64,000 bases of DNA, taken from Paenibacillus sp. A3. GTDB taxonomy: Bacteria; Bacillota; Bacilli; Paenibacillales; NBRC-103111. The translations under genes and the position numbers were made by a program. Positions 41,255 to 49,312 of this stretch are shown piece after piece. Location: positions 61,779 through 125,778 of the forward strand of contig NZ_JTHN01000029.1 of NCBI RefSeq assembly GCF_001399685.1, given 5' to 3'. Each line of letters begins with the position of its first letter. Position 1 is the first letter of the stretch. The notes beneath the pieces are model-generated. The model searched no databases. It worked only from the letters and a program-made list of their open reading frames with translations, and was not told the DNA's origin.

Positions 41255-41427
41255 ACGTTCCCTCCGCCCTCAAGCTTTTCAAGCGCTAGCAGCACCAGTT
41301 CTATGCCCTCCCACGTCGGCGCAAATCCATTTTGTTCCATCACACTTTCAACTCGCTTAAGAAATTTAATATCAATGGTCCAACCGCCTTTTTTATCCTT
41401 CTGGCGTGGAAACTTATATTGGCTCAT
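41251..41427 (-). CDS. Small hypothetical early protein (58 aa)
   Basis: 58 residues from ATG 41427, chosen for AGGAGGGG upstream. KDKKGGWTIDIKFLKRVESVMEQNG is helical. The start overlaps the last bases of a decayed zinc-ribbon gene. Function unknown. Confidence 0.55.
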   Translation of the reverse strand: MSQYKFPRQKDKKGGWTIDIKFLKRVESVMEQNGFAPTWEGIELVLLALEKLEGGGNV

Positions 41428-41641
41428 CCCTGTTCCCCTCCTAGGCGGAATAGTCGTTTGTGGCAAGCTATACAATAGGTAAACTTGCTCCTGAGTTTAT
41501 AGGACAGCCCTTCGTGCATGTCTCCGTTTTCCGCTTCTCCTCCGTCGAATTTGTGACGGTATATTGCGTTGCCGCTCACCGTGTACTTTCGTAGTACCCT
41601 TCATCGGAGCCGCAATGCGGGCATTCCTTGAGTTGCTTCAC
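41424..41641 (-). pseudogene. Zinc-ribbon phage protein broken by one frameshift
   Basis: From GTG 41641 (GAGGAGGGG upstream) the frame reads MKQLKECPHCGSDEGYY and stops after 21 codons at TGA 41578-41576. The -1 frame continues the same protein: VSGNAIYRHKFDGGEAENG, CIACHKRLFRL, stop at 41424. The two Cys pairs (CPHC and CIAC) belong together as one zinc ribbon. A one-base loss near 41578 explains the break; no slippery heptamer is present. Confidence 0.6.
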
Positions 41642-42021
41642 CCCTGTTCCCCTCCTCTCAAGGCTAGGAGAGCTAATAGAGCTAATAGAGCGGCCATGGC
41701 AACAGCGTGCGGAGCATTCGGCATCATCGAAAGGTGCGCCATTTCTAACCCATTTCTGATTATTGCGCAATCGACTAATTTGTTACGCCCGAATGTTACA
41801 AAGTCGATATGAACATCTAATCCGCGCCGTTGCATCTCCTCGACGACCAGTCCCATGCCTTCCCATGTGGTGGAATATGGCGCAGCTTCCCTCCAGCCTC
41901 TTCCATTGTGGTAGCAGAACCCCCGGGGGAATTCCGTAAACGTACGTCCGAATAGAACTTCGTCTATCTGCCGGTCCAGTTCCGGCCCCGGCTGCATGCT
42001 TCTGACATCATGCTCCATCAC
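41638..42021 (-). CDS. Phage ABA-sandwich (BC1872-type) protein, copy 2
   Basis: 127 residues. The start MQPGPELDRQIDEVLFG and WEGMGLVVEEMQRRG match the phage ABA-sandwich family. Its neighbour 42018-42431 is a paralogue. The C-terminus has an Ala/Leu-rich repeat (ALLALLALLAL) written by a short DNA repeat that may be unstable. Function unknown. Confidence 0.65.
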   Translation of the reverse strand: MMEHDVRSMQPGPELDRQIDEVLFGRTFTEFPRGFCYHNGRGWREAAPYSTTWEGMGLVVEEMQRRGLDVHIDFVTFGRNKLVDCAIIRNGLEMAHLSMMPNAPHAVAMAALLALLALLALRGGEQG

Positions 42022-42431
42022 GATTCGGCACCCCCGATCGCGAGGAGAGCGGCCTTACATATGGCTTCGGGGGCAGTTCGTGCGGATATAATGATGGTTC
42101 CGATTCTGCATGTGTACCAATCGGTATCATCCTGATCAAACCACTTTTTCAGAATTGGCATATCGAATTTAACGAATATTTCCCATGCTGCGGATATATC
42201 AATGGAATACTTCGGTATGCTTTCCCAAGCTTTTTCCTCGGTAGTACTCCAATGCCTGTCATACCACCCACCCAAGAAAGGTCTAGCATCATTTGGGCCA
42301 AAGTCTCCAATGATGATGAACATATCCTCACGCCCTTCGAGGCCGCACGGTCTTGCGTTATACAATGTTTTTGCAATCAGCCGGTCCATCTCCGGACCTG
42401 GCTTCATATCCCGTATCTGTTGTTCATTCAT
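42018..42431 (-). CDS. Phage ABA-sandwich (BC1872-type) protein, copy 1
   Basis: 137 residues starting MNEQQIRDMKPGPEMDRLIAKTLY, the same opening as the following gene, and ending TAPEAICKAALLAIGG. The pair arose by duplication and has diverged strongly. It overlaps its neighbours by 4 and 8 bases. Confidence 0.65.
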   Translation of the reverse strand: MNEQQIRDMKPGPEMDRLIAKTLYNARPCGLEGREDMFIIIGDFGPNDARPFLGGWYDRHWSTTEEKAWESIPKYSIDISAAWEIFVKFDMPILKKWFDQDDTDWYTCRIGTIIISARTAPEAICKAALLAIGGAES

Positions 42432-42903
42432 GGCTTTCGACCTCCTCTACCTTTTGGAGTAGTTCCGGGTTATCGTAGATGTTGCCGATGACTTCGATTG
42501 GCTCATACACTGCGTTAACAAGTTGGATCAATGGGACATAATAGCTTTCATATCCGATGTAGTTCACCCAGTATTGACCATTTAGAAAATGTACATAACC
42601 AGTGAAAGTCGCCATATTACTTTGCTCGCGCGCCTTCACTACATCTCCCTCGTATATCTCCTGCCCGTTCGGGTATTCTTCCGTTCTCTTGATGTCTCGG
42701 AGGCCGGTGTATTGCCGCAATTTGCACCGCTCAAAGGGGCAATCAGCATTTGGGGATTTATTTCTGATGAAGTCAAAAATCTCGGCATCCTCTTTGCATT
42801 GAGACACATCGTAGTAGCCAATACTCCGATCGAGCAAATCTATTTGGGCCACCTGGACCATTTTCTTTTCGGCTTCAATCCACGCTTGAAACTTGTATCT
42901 CAT
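42424..42903 (-). CDS. YopX-family protein
   Basis: 159 residues from ATG 42903, ten bases after GGAGG. LRQYTGLRDIKRTEEYPNGQEIYEGDVV, followed by a strand-rich part and VIGNIYDNPELL, is the signature of the YopX fold found in Gram-positive phages. Function unknown. Confidence 0.85.
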   Translation of the reverse strand: MRYKFQAWIEAEKKMVQVAQIDLLDRSIGYYDVSQCKEDAEIFDFIRNKSPNADCPFERCKLRQYTGLRDIKRTEEYPNGQEIYEGDVVKAREQSNMATFTGYVHFLNGQYWVNYIGYESYYVPLIQLVNAVYEPIEVIGNIYDNPELLQKVEEVESHE

Positions 42904-42918
42904 CCGTTCCATTCCTCC

Positions 42919-43356
42919 CTACATCATTTCCCATATTGTTTTTTGCCCGAGTGGATGACGGTCCAATCTCGGCCTACTCGGTACGCTCCAGCTTTTCCCC
43001 GGAGTTTGGTACAAAGACTTCCACCCCGCCGCCCGCAAGCTGGTGCCCGGCTCATGTACCAGCGTATACGTAATGATTCGACGATATCCAAGGGCCTTTG
43101 CCGCCCGCCAAGCAGCGCCGTATAGCATCGAGGCCGCATTAGGCGTGCCGTCCGTGCAGCAGCGTGTGACTTCCAGCGTGCGACCGTTGTCCAGATACCG
43201 GGCAACCGGCCTGCCTACTATGATCACGCCGACAACACGATACTCGTCAGCCACAGCGATACTGAATTTATGCCCCTGCGGCGGAACATGATGCCTATGG
43301 TACTGCCGGACAAACTCGGACGCCTCGGCAAATGTAATTGGCTGTAGGCTTAGCAC
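42919..43356 (-). CDS. XF1762-like (GNAT-related) protein
   Basis: 145 residues from GTG 43356, after GGAGGGGAT. FAEASEFVRQYHRHHVPPQGHKF, VVGVIIVGRPVAR, TLEVTRCCTDGTPNAASMLYGAAWRAAKALGYRRI in outline, and GTSLRAAGWK match XF1762-type proteins, which resemble acetyltransferases. Substrate unknown. The open frame upstream of the start shows no homology. Confidence 0.75.
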   Translation of the reverse strand: MLSLQPITFAEASEFVRQYHRHHVPPQGHKFSIAVADEYRVVGVIIVGRPVARYLDNGRTLEVTRCCTDGTPNAASMLYGAAWRAAKALGYRRIITYTLVHEPGTSLRAAGWKSLYQTPGKSWSVPSRPRLDRHPLGQKTIWEMM

Positions 43357-43372
43357 CGGTCTATCCCCTCCT

Positions 43373-44023
43373 TTACAATCCAATAGCTCCCTGCATAAAC
43401 TCACGCGGTACGAACGGAATCCACTGTTCGCCGTATTCCTTGAGCCATTGCTCGACCGATTTACGTCGATTCCAGTCAGCTCGGGGAATCCAACTCGTGT
43501 TGTCGCCCTGTACTGCCGCCTCATATGGTGCGAACCATTCGTGCCTGATCATGCCAAGCATGTGTACCCGTGCTGTTGGCCTGTGGTCGTAAAAAATTTC
43601 ATCCAAATATCGGCGCCGTTCGTCATCCCGCATTCGAACCAAACCACCTATGCCGATCATGCGCTCGGTATGAAGAAGATGAAATGCGTCGCCCTGCAAG
43701 ATAGGGATAGGCTCATATCCGCGCTTTCGCATATCCTTGAGATACCAAGCAGTTGCTTCCGAATCTCCAATCTCGTCATACTGGAAATACTGGTCCTTGG
43801 AACGTGCATATCTGTCCAAATAGTCACGGTACCCCTGATAGCTGATTGCGTCTTCCGAGAACGTCCCCGGGTCCCAAAGCACCGTCCTGTTCGGCATATG
43901 CTGAGCAAGCCACGTCGGATATTTTCGAAGAAGGGTAGCCGAAAGTAGCCAATATGGTATGGAAGAAGCCGCCGCAGCCAGATGCTTGCGGTTTACACCT
44001 GCGACATAAATGATCCGTTTCAC
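43373..44023 (-). CDS. TGT/DpdA-like base-exchange enzyme homologue
   Basis: 216 residues from GTG 44023. QYDEIGD (D83), PILQGD, GIGGLV (124-129), HMLGM (154-158) and DNTSW (174-178) follow the order of motifs in queuine tRNA-ribosyltransferases and their short phage relatives of the DpdA type, which exchange guanine for a 7-deazaguanine in DNA. It has no zinc-binding Cys/His cluster as bacterial TGT does, as expected for the DNA-type enzymes. No queC/D/E or folE genes are seen in the window, so precursor would have to come from the host. Activity is inferred. Confidence 0.6.
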   Translation of the reverse strand: MKRIIYVAGVNRKHLAAAASSIPYWLLSATLLRKYPTWLAQHMPNRTVLWDPGTFSEDAISYQGYRDYLDRYARSKDQYFQYDEIGDSEATAWYLKDMRKRGYEPIPILQGDAFHLLHTERMIGIGGLVRMRDDERRRYLDEIFYDHRPTARVHMLGMIRHEWFAPYEAAVQGDNTSWIPRADWNRRKSVEQWLKEYGEQWIPFVPREFMQGAIGL

Positions 44024-44029
44024 CCGGTA

Positions 44030-44401
44030 TCATCCTTTCCGTTTCTTTAATGCCTGCCTATAATTTGCGGCCCATTGCCTACCGTCCCGGGTGTAATCTA
44101 CCTTGTTATGGCAGGTCCCCGTGTTTGTGGACGGACCGCAGAGCATCGCTATGTCTTGAGCCGTCGTTTCGTCGCAATTCCGCCTACGGATCAAATGAGC
44201 TGCTTCTAAGCCCCATCTGCGCCCCGTTTGATCAACGCTCCCCGCAGCCCACCCGCACCATTCGCAACGTCCCTGTGCGCGGTGTGCGGCCTCGTCGTAC
44301 ACTTCCTTGGTGATGCGCCCGCGCTCTTTCGCTGTCTTCTTGGAGCGCCCATACTGCGGTTTGGGGGCCGGATTCCACTCGTTCGCGAGGTTACGCCCCA
44401 T
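44030..44401 (-). CDS. HNH endonuclease-like protein
   Basis: 123 residues. C46-x2-C49 (CEWCG), LEAAHL with H69, and a second Cys/His group (C88, C97, H98) form an HNH-type zinc nuclease fold. N- and C-termini are basic. It sits directly after the repeat-bearing methyltransferase and before the TGT-like gene, so a link with DNA modification is possible. Confidence 0.75.
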   Translation of the reverse strand: MGRNLANEWNPAPKPQYGRSKKTAKERGRITKEVYDEAAHRAQGRCEWCGWAAGSVDQTGRRWGLEAAHLIRRRNCDETTAQDIAMLCGPSTNTGTCHNKVDYTRDGRQWAANYRQALKKRKG

Positions 44402-44414
44402 GGATCGCGCCTCC

Positions 44415-46448
44415 TCAATGAATCAACGCCGGTTGTTGCTTTTCTTCCGGCGACACCCATACCGGGTCCCAACTTAAAGTGAAGAATTCCCCGGCCTCTG
44501 CCTGAGCAGCCGCCATCAAAATCACGTTCCCCATCTGTTCGGCAGCCTTGCAAGGAACTGCATTTCCAATGTACTCCCGAGCTTTGGCATCACTGCATCC
44601 CTCAAGCTGAAACGGCCGGCCGTCTGGAAGATGGGTCGAAAAACTCTGTAGCATGGCGAGCTCGTATGTGGTCAATGGCCGGTGCCATGTTCCGTCCTGA
44701 GCTATGATCATCCAAACGCCCGCCTCATTGTCCGCGGGAACGGGTCGGGGATCGGCCACGGCGGCAGGTCCGGCGTGAACGTCCAGGCTACCGGTAACGG
44801 TCTTGGCAGGCTGCTCCCAATCTTGCACACCCATGGTATCGGCCCTTGGCGCTCCGGTGATACGCGGGTCCCCGATAATCTTGCCGCTGCCAGCAGAAAC
44901 GCTTCCGGTCGTGATAGTGGGGGATGCAGCCTCCCATTCGCTCACCCTATACGTTCCGTTGTGGTATTGCTGATTCAAACGCGGGTCTGCGACGAGTTGT
45001 CCGCCGCTTTGGACGTCCGTGACACCTGTCACCGTGGCAGCAGGTTCGTCGGCCGCCTGTACCCTGAATTTGTCCGTATAGCGTCCGGGGCGATCAGCAA
45101 TGCGTGGATCGCTGATGCTACCTGCCGCCTGCATGATGCGATTTGCCGAACGGACAGTTTTTGCCGATTCATTCCAACCCTGCACTCCATAGCTGTCCGG
45201 ATGTAGTTTTGTATTGACGCGCGGATCAGCAACCGCAATCGCTCCACTACCCAATCGGGTACCAGTGACACAAGGCGCAACCTCGTCCGCGCTTACGATA
45301 CGATAGGCTGCCGGATGGCGGCTTGTGCGCTCCTGCAGCTTGGGATCGGAAACGCACGCTGCACCTTGACTGGGTCCCGTTGCACCTGTGACACAGACTG
45401 CGGGGCTGTCAGCCGGCTGTACCCGTAGCAGATTCGTCTTGCCGTCGCTGCCGATCTGCAAACGGGGGTCCGACACCGCTGTTACCCCATTACTCCGTCC
45501 GGGGCCGGCCGTGCTGGTTACCGCCCTGCTGCTTTCGTTCCAATCAGCCACCTCGTACGCCCCGCGCCGAGGTTCATGGATTACGCGCAAGTTTTCGTAG
45601 TCAACCTTGTTCAGATCTCGCCAATCGCCGCCAGCGGGGATAAGCGCGAGCCGCATCCACGTTTTCCACTGGAGCTTCGGCAGTCGATGCAGCGGGCCGC
45701 CCGCCACCGTATCGCCAGGAGTTGGCAGTGGACCGATTATGTCACCGATCGTTCGCAATGGTTTTTTCTCAGGGTAGTAAACAAAATTGGGTATCTGCGC
45801 CTCGTGACGTGCAAGAATAAGGAAGCGAACACGATTCTGCCCAAGCCCGCCGATCTCCCCGAGATTATGATCCGCACGTATACTTACTGCATAACCGTAT
45901 TTCTTTAGAAGCTTCTTGATTTGCTTCAGCAGCGGCTTTCCCCGCGTGTTGATTCTTGGCACGTTTTCGAGTTGGATAATAGCCGGAACGGACCCGCCGT
46001 ACTCCTCACACGCTTGGAGTGCTAGTTCAAGACCGCTGACGGTCAGAAAATTCAGGGCTTGGTATTTGTCTGACTCCGCTTTTTCATTTGGGAGCAACCC
46101 ACTCAGCCCCTTGCAGGGTGGCGAGGTGAATAAGAAGAACGGAACTTGATATCTAAACGCCACCCAGATCTCCCATGGAGTTACTTCCCCCCAGTCTTCC
46201 GGCGGTTCATGACCATGCCACGCTACGTATTGCCAGCGCCGGAACAAGTCCATCACGACCGCCGTCTTCTCTCCAGTGATCAGATCATGATTCTTGCATG
46301 CGACCGGATCACTATCAATGGAACAAAGGAGTTTAAAACGATAAACCTTCCCGCCGTATTCGACTTGTGAACGAATTAGTCCGGCCGACTCGCCACCGAT
46401 ACCCCCAAATAAAACGGCTGCTGTTTTATATAGGACGTTTTGATACAT
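44415..46448 (-). CDS. C5-cytosine DNA methyltransferase with seven internal tandem repeats
   Basis: 677 residues from ATG 46448 (AGGGGAG nine bases upstream). Motifs: I LFGGIGG (13-19), IV SPPC (109-112, catalytic Cys112), VI ENV (161-163), VIII QNRVR (204-208) and X GNAVP (628-632). Where a C5 enzyme has its target-recognition region, residues about 292-570 hold seven diverged repeats of about 40 residues, each ending in VADPRL or a variant (D at 327, 368, 408, 447, 488, 527, 566). Each also contains a Y/F-R-V---D-P--T-VTG motif. Ordinary phage enzymes of this type have one or two copies of such a unit. The enzyme looks intact. Confidence 0.85.
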   Translation of the reverse strand: MYQNVLYKTAAVLFGGIGGESAGLIRSQVEYGGKVYRFKLLCSIDSDPVACKNHDLITGEKTAVVMDLFRRWQYVAWHGHEPPEDWGEVTPWEIWVAFRYQVPFFLFTSPPCKGLSGLLPNEKAESDKYQALNFLTVSGLELALQACEEYGGSVPAIIQLENVPRINTRGKPLLKQIKKLLKKYGYAVSIRADHNLGEIGGLGQNRVRFLILARHEAQIPNFVYYPEKKPLRTIGDIIGPLPTPGDTVAGGPLHRLPKLQWKTWMRLALIPAGGDWRDLNKVDYENLRVIHEPRRGAYEVADWNESSRAVTSTAGPGRSNGVTAVSDPRLQIGSDGKTNLLRVQPADSPAVCVTGATGPSQGAACVSDPKLQERTSRHPAAYRIVSADEVAPCVTGTRLGSGAIAVADPRVNTKLHPDSYGVQGWNESAKTVRSANRIMQAAGSISDPRIADRPGRYTDKFRVQAADEPAATVTGVTDVQSGGQLVADPRLNQQYHNGTYRVSEWEAASPTITTGSVSAGSGKIIGDPRITGAPRADTMGVQDWEQPAKTVTGSLDVHAGPAAVADPRPVPADNEAGVWMIIAQDGTWHRPLTTYELAMLQSFSTHLPDGRPFQLEGCSDAKAREYIGNAVPCKAAEQMGNVILMAAAQAEAGEFFTLSWDPVWVSPEEKQQPALIH

Positions 46449-46471
46449 CCGTTTCATCTCCCCTGGGCCAT

Positions 46472-47152
46472 TCAAGTATCAGAACTCCGGCGCCTGTCAG
46501 CAATTTTTTGGTTATGAAGCATGTTGTGATGTCGGAAAAAATTAACTACATGGGGAGTCGTTTCGTCGGAGCCAGGCATTAAGATTTGCAGTTTTGCATG
46601 GATGAGGCTAATGAACGTCTGGAAGATCTCGAATAATTCGGCAGTCGCTTGTTCAACGTCCAAATCACTAGATTCGACTACCCGCTCGAAAGACTCAATC
46701 GTAGCGTAAAGTGCAATTCTTTGTTCGGTAGGAAGATAATCTCCCTCAATAGTAGGAATGATTAGATGTAAATTAGCCGGCTGCATATTCGAAGCCCAGT
46801 ATAGTTCATCGCGTTCTGCTTGAAGCGCGTCGCGCTCTTGAGACAAGCGTTCAATGTCCTCGTGAAGATGTGCGAGCTCCTGGCGTGCTTTCCCGAGAGC
46901 TATAGTTTCTGGCACCAAATGATCTTTCTTTGTCGCTTCCTTTCGGGGTACGCTTTCGTTAGCCTTGCCTTTTTTGGTTGTTTGTTCTGGTACCGATGTT
47001 TTACCTGGGGTTGGTGTTGCAGGATTTTTTGGATCAGAAACTTTATATTGCGCTAATTCTTCTTCACTTAATTTGTAAACCTTTACCTTTCCTGAACCTC
47101 TCGAAGCTGCTTCTCGTTGTTTATCAACTTTCGGCACCACGGTTCTCGTCAT
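46472..47152 (-). CDS. Hypothetical protein with basic tail and coiled coil
   Basis: 226 residues from ATG 47152, after AAGGAG. The first 85 residues are Lys/Pro/Thr/Glu-rich and disordered; 95-130 is coiled coil (RQELAHLHEDIERLSQERDAL), and the rest helical. Located just upstream of the methyltransferase. No function recognised. Confidence 0.6.
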   Translation of the reverse strand: MTRTVVPKVDKQREAASRGSGKVKVYKLSEEELAQYKVSDPKNPATPTPGKTSVPEQTTKKGKANESVPRKEATKKDHLVPETIALGKARQELAHLHEDIERLSQERDALQAERDELYWASNMQPANLHLIIPTIEGDYLPTEQRIALYATIESFERVVESSDLDVEQATAELFEIFQTFISLIHAKLQILMPGSDETTPHVVNFFRHHNMLHNQKIADRRRSSDT

Positions 47153-47270
47153 CGTTATTCGCTCCTTTGCACTCATTTCGTGATTTTCGGCACTCGCTCA
47201 TGTATCCTCGTAACACCCAAACGATCTCAACCATCCATAAGCCTGCCAATATATCGAGTAGAATCTGCAT
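47124..47270 (-). CDS. Small membrane-anchored protein (48 aa)
   Basis: ATG 47270 (AAGGGATC upstream) opens a 48-residue frame with one hydrophobic segment (ILLDILAGLWMVEIVWVL) and a polar, Cys/Asn-rich tail. It overlaps both neighbours (29 bases of the next gene). Below usual gene-finder size. Confidence 0.45.
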   Translation of the reverse strand: MQILLDILAGLWMVEIVWVLRGYMSECRKSRNECKGANNDDENRGAES

Positions 47271-47272
47271 GT

Positions 47273-47431
47273 TCAGATCCCTTTTGAGATTCTTCTCTGC
47301 TCGTTGGTGTATTTGTGAACGACAACCATCTCCTTAGGGGTGTCTCGTTCAACAAGCCAGTTTTCCAAGATTAGGCCGGCCTCTTTGATTGCAATTTTCT
47401 GGCGGCGTGTCGGCCGCGTCCCCTGTTTCAT
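47273..47431 (-). CDS. DUF6906-like small protein (52 aa)
   Basis: ATG 47431 to TGA 47273. The start MKQGTRPTRRQKIAIKEAGL and NWLV are the signature of the short DUF6906 phage family as I recall it. The binding site is weak (GGTAGGACC). Function unknown. Confidence 0.65.
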   Translation of the reverse strand: MKQGTRPTRRQKIAIKEAGLILENWLVERDTPKEMVVVHKYTNEQRRISKGI

Positions 47432-47443
47432 GGTCCTACCTCC

Positions 47444-47593
47444 CTAATCCATGCAAAAATATCCTTTATTAATCCGCTCAACATCCGAATCCGTAGCCGG
47501 CTGAATGAGGAACGGACGATCACCGATCCAAACCACCAACTGCTCATGATCCGCAAGCGCTAGTAAATGATGCTCGATCTCCGCTGGTAACAT
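47444..47593 (-). CDS. Small hypothetical early protein (49 aa)
   Basis: 49 residues from ATG 47593, chosen for TAGGAGG at good distance. Starts MLPAEIEHHLLALADHEQLV. Soluble; no function recognised. Confidence 0.55.
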   Translation of the reverse strand: MLPAEIEHHLLALADHEQLVVWIGDRPFLIQPATDSDVERINKGYFCMD

Positions 47594-47618
47594 AAATCCT
47601 CCTATATGGAGGAGCAGC

Positions 47619-48590
47619 TTACGCTGCCCCACTCTGATCCGACATTCTTTCTTTTACGAGTTTCTTATACTTGGTCCAAGCAGCGTTTAAAGCTGTGGAA
47701 GGGATTTTTAAACTTCGTGCGATATCCACCCAGGACTCACCGGACTTCTTGCGTTTTAAAATACCGGGGAAATCGTACTTGGTATCTTCAAAGACCGGAT
47801 TATTATTTAAAATGTATTCTTCGAGAGTAGAGTCGTCGATTTCGCCATTCATGCCTTCTTCTGACTTGTCATCCTCGAATGTAATTTCTTCATTTTTGGC
47901 CCACCCAGGAATAACGGTTTCGTCCTTATTGCTATTACCTGATGTAGATTCGACCTCTTTTGGTGTGATTGTTTCCCCAATCTCCTTAGCATCCTTGTCC
48001 GGCGTGGTTTCATTGCTGGAAACCTTCCCTTTCCGCCATTCATCCCATTTTTGCGCGAGAGGTGCGATACGCTTGCGATATTCATCTACCTTTTCCACGA
48101 ACAAACCGCTAGACATTCCTGCTTCCGTGGCCATTTTAAGGTAAGTATCGCCCTCGGAGAGACGTTTGGTGATCGAATAAAAATCGTATGGTAACTCTTC
48201 AAATGATGGTGCCAATCCAGAAAGGATAAAATCATCGATGACATAACGCTCAACCTCTGTTGGCTTATCTTTGATTTCTACCTTTTCAGGTCTTAACCCC
48301 AATGCTTGGTCTGCCGTCAACTGCTCGCCTTCGGGCTTCACTTCGCTGACAACGCCCTTTTCATCAACTCTGTAGTTAACGATCGGTTTTTCAGTTTTGG
48401 CGTTTATTTGAACGTTGTAAGTCACAACTTGAGAATCAAGCGATGCATCTACTTTGCAGTCAATCATGCGATGCAAGCTTTCAAGTTTTCCTCGCAGGTC
48501 ACTTCCCGAAACGATCAAAACAATTTCCACATCGCCGCCCGGTTTAAGATTTGCCTTTTTGACTGTACCGTTGAAATTTACATAACTCAT
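47619..48590 (-). CDS. Hypothetical protein with HTH-like C-terminal segments
   Basis: 323 residues from ATG 48590 (GTG 48599 is an alternative). The first 90 residues are a strand-rich domain (NFNGTVKKANLKPGGDVEIVLIVSG). Around 150-185 and 290-320 are HTH-like helices (YLKMATEAGMSSGLFVEKV and WVDIARSLKIPSTALNAAW), with an acidic linker between. It lies beside the recombination genes, so a DNA-related role is plausible, but no family is recognised. Confidence 0.6.
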   Translation of the reverse strand: MSYVNFNGTVKKANLKPGGDVEIVLIVSGSDLRGKLESLHRMIDCKVDASLDSQVVTYNVQINAKTEKPIVNYRVDEKGVVSEVKPEGEQLTADQALGLRPEKVEIKDKPTEVERYVIDDFILSGLAPSFEELPYDFYSITKRLSEGDTYLKMATEAGMSSGLFVEKVDEYRKRIAPLAQKWDEWRKGKVSSNETTPDKDAKEIGETITPKEVESTSGNSNKDETVIPGWAKNEEITFEDDKSEEGMNGEIDDSTLEEYILNNNPVFEDTKYDFPGILKRKKSGESWVDIARSLKIPSTALNAAWTKYKKLVKERMSDQSGAA

Positions 48591-48595
48591 GTTTT

Positions 48596-49021
48596 TCACG
48601 ACCCTTTCATTGTTAGTTGTATGATTTTTACATGGATGCGCGGACGGAAACTGTACCGTTTGCTTACGAATGCATCAGCCACCTGGCTATCGTCATGCCA
48701 CATCAAACCTTTCAGAGCGTCTTTGACGCCTTTCAGATAGTTGTCGGCATCCGGCTTTGTTGTGGGGATGATCAGGCCATTCTCCGCCTCTTCTGCCTTC
48801 TTTTTGCTGAAACTTTTCGGTATTGGCCGATACGCAGTCACGGCAATTCCCAGAGCTCCCGATAGTGGAGTGCTCGGGGCATACTCTCTGGCTGCCAATC
48901 GGACGTAATCTTTGTAATCCCGAGACTTCTGCGGATCATACGCTCGGGTGAATCCGCCGGCATTACTAAATCGAGGCCGTCCCTGAGCGACAGGCTCACC
49001 GTAAACCGTAAATTGGATCAT
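48596..49021 (-). CDS. rusA: RusA-family Holliday junction resolvase
   Basis: 141 residues from ATG 49021 with GAGAGG upstream. The start MIQFTVYGEPVAQGRPRF and the acidic motif KPDADNYLKGVKDALKG...DDSQV are diagnostic for RusA endonucleases, which cut four-way junctions during phage recombination. All catalytic Asp residues are present. Confidence 0.9.
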   Translation of the reverse strand: MIQFTVYGEPVAQGRPRFSNAGGFTRAYDPQKSRDYKDYVRLAAREYAPSTPLSGALGIAVTAYRPIPKSFSKKKAEEAENGLIIPTTKPDADNYLKGVKDALKGLMWHDDSQVADAFVSKRYSFRPRIHVKIIQLTMKGS

Positions 49022-49082
49022 AACAATACCTCTCAAATCGATTTTTTGTTGAAGCAGCTCGCCGGCATCACACGATACATTC

Positions 49083-49304
49083 TTATGCGCCCTGCCTTCT
49101 TGATCTTGTTTTCTCTCTGCGATGATCGTATTCGCGTATCGGCAATTGCACAGTCAGAACAAACTCTATAATCCCCTCTACCAACTCTTCAGGATCAACA
49201 GATTTTGCGAATTTCTTGCGAACCTGAGCAATAGTCGGGACTTGACCCGAAAACATAAATGATTGCTTGAGCCATTCATATACGTGCCAACGATTCTTTT
49301 TCAT
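49083..49304 (-). CDS. Small hypothetical protein beside dnaB
   Basis: 73 residues from ATG 49304. PTIAQVRKKFAKSVDPEELVEG resembles an HTH-like helix pair. It starts a few bases after the helicase stop region, with a weak GGGGCG site, suggesting coupling. Function unknown. Confidence 0.5.
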   Translation of the reverse strand: MKKNRWHVYEWLKQSFMFSGQVPTIAQVRKKFAKSVDPEELVEGIIEFVLTVQLPIREYDHRREKTRSRRQGA

Positions 49305-49312
49305 CTGCGCCC

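Noticed and set aside
41576..41770. Separate 64-residue gene from the upstream start
   Set aside because: It is the first part of the frameshifted zinc-ribbon gene plus upstream shadow of the ABA-sandwich gene; the continuation in the other frame fits one protein.
42924..43205. Alternative frame of 93 codons inside the XF1762-like gene
   Set aside because: Shadow of a conserved gene; Arg/Cys-rich translation with no start signal.
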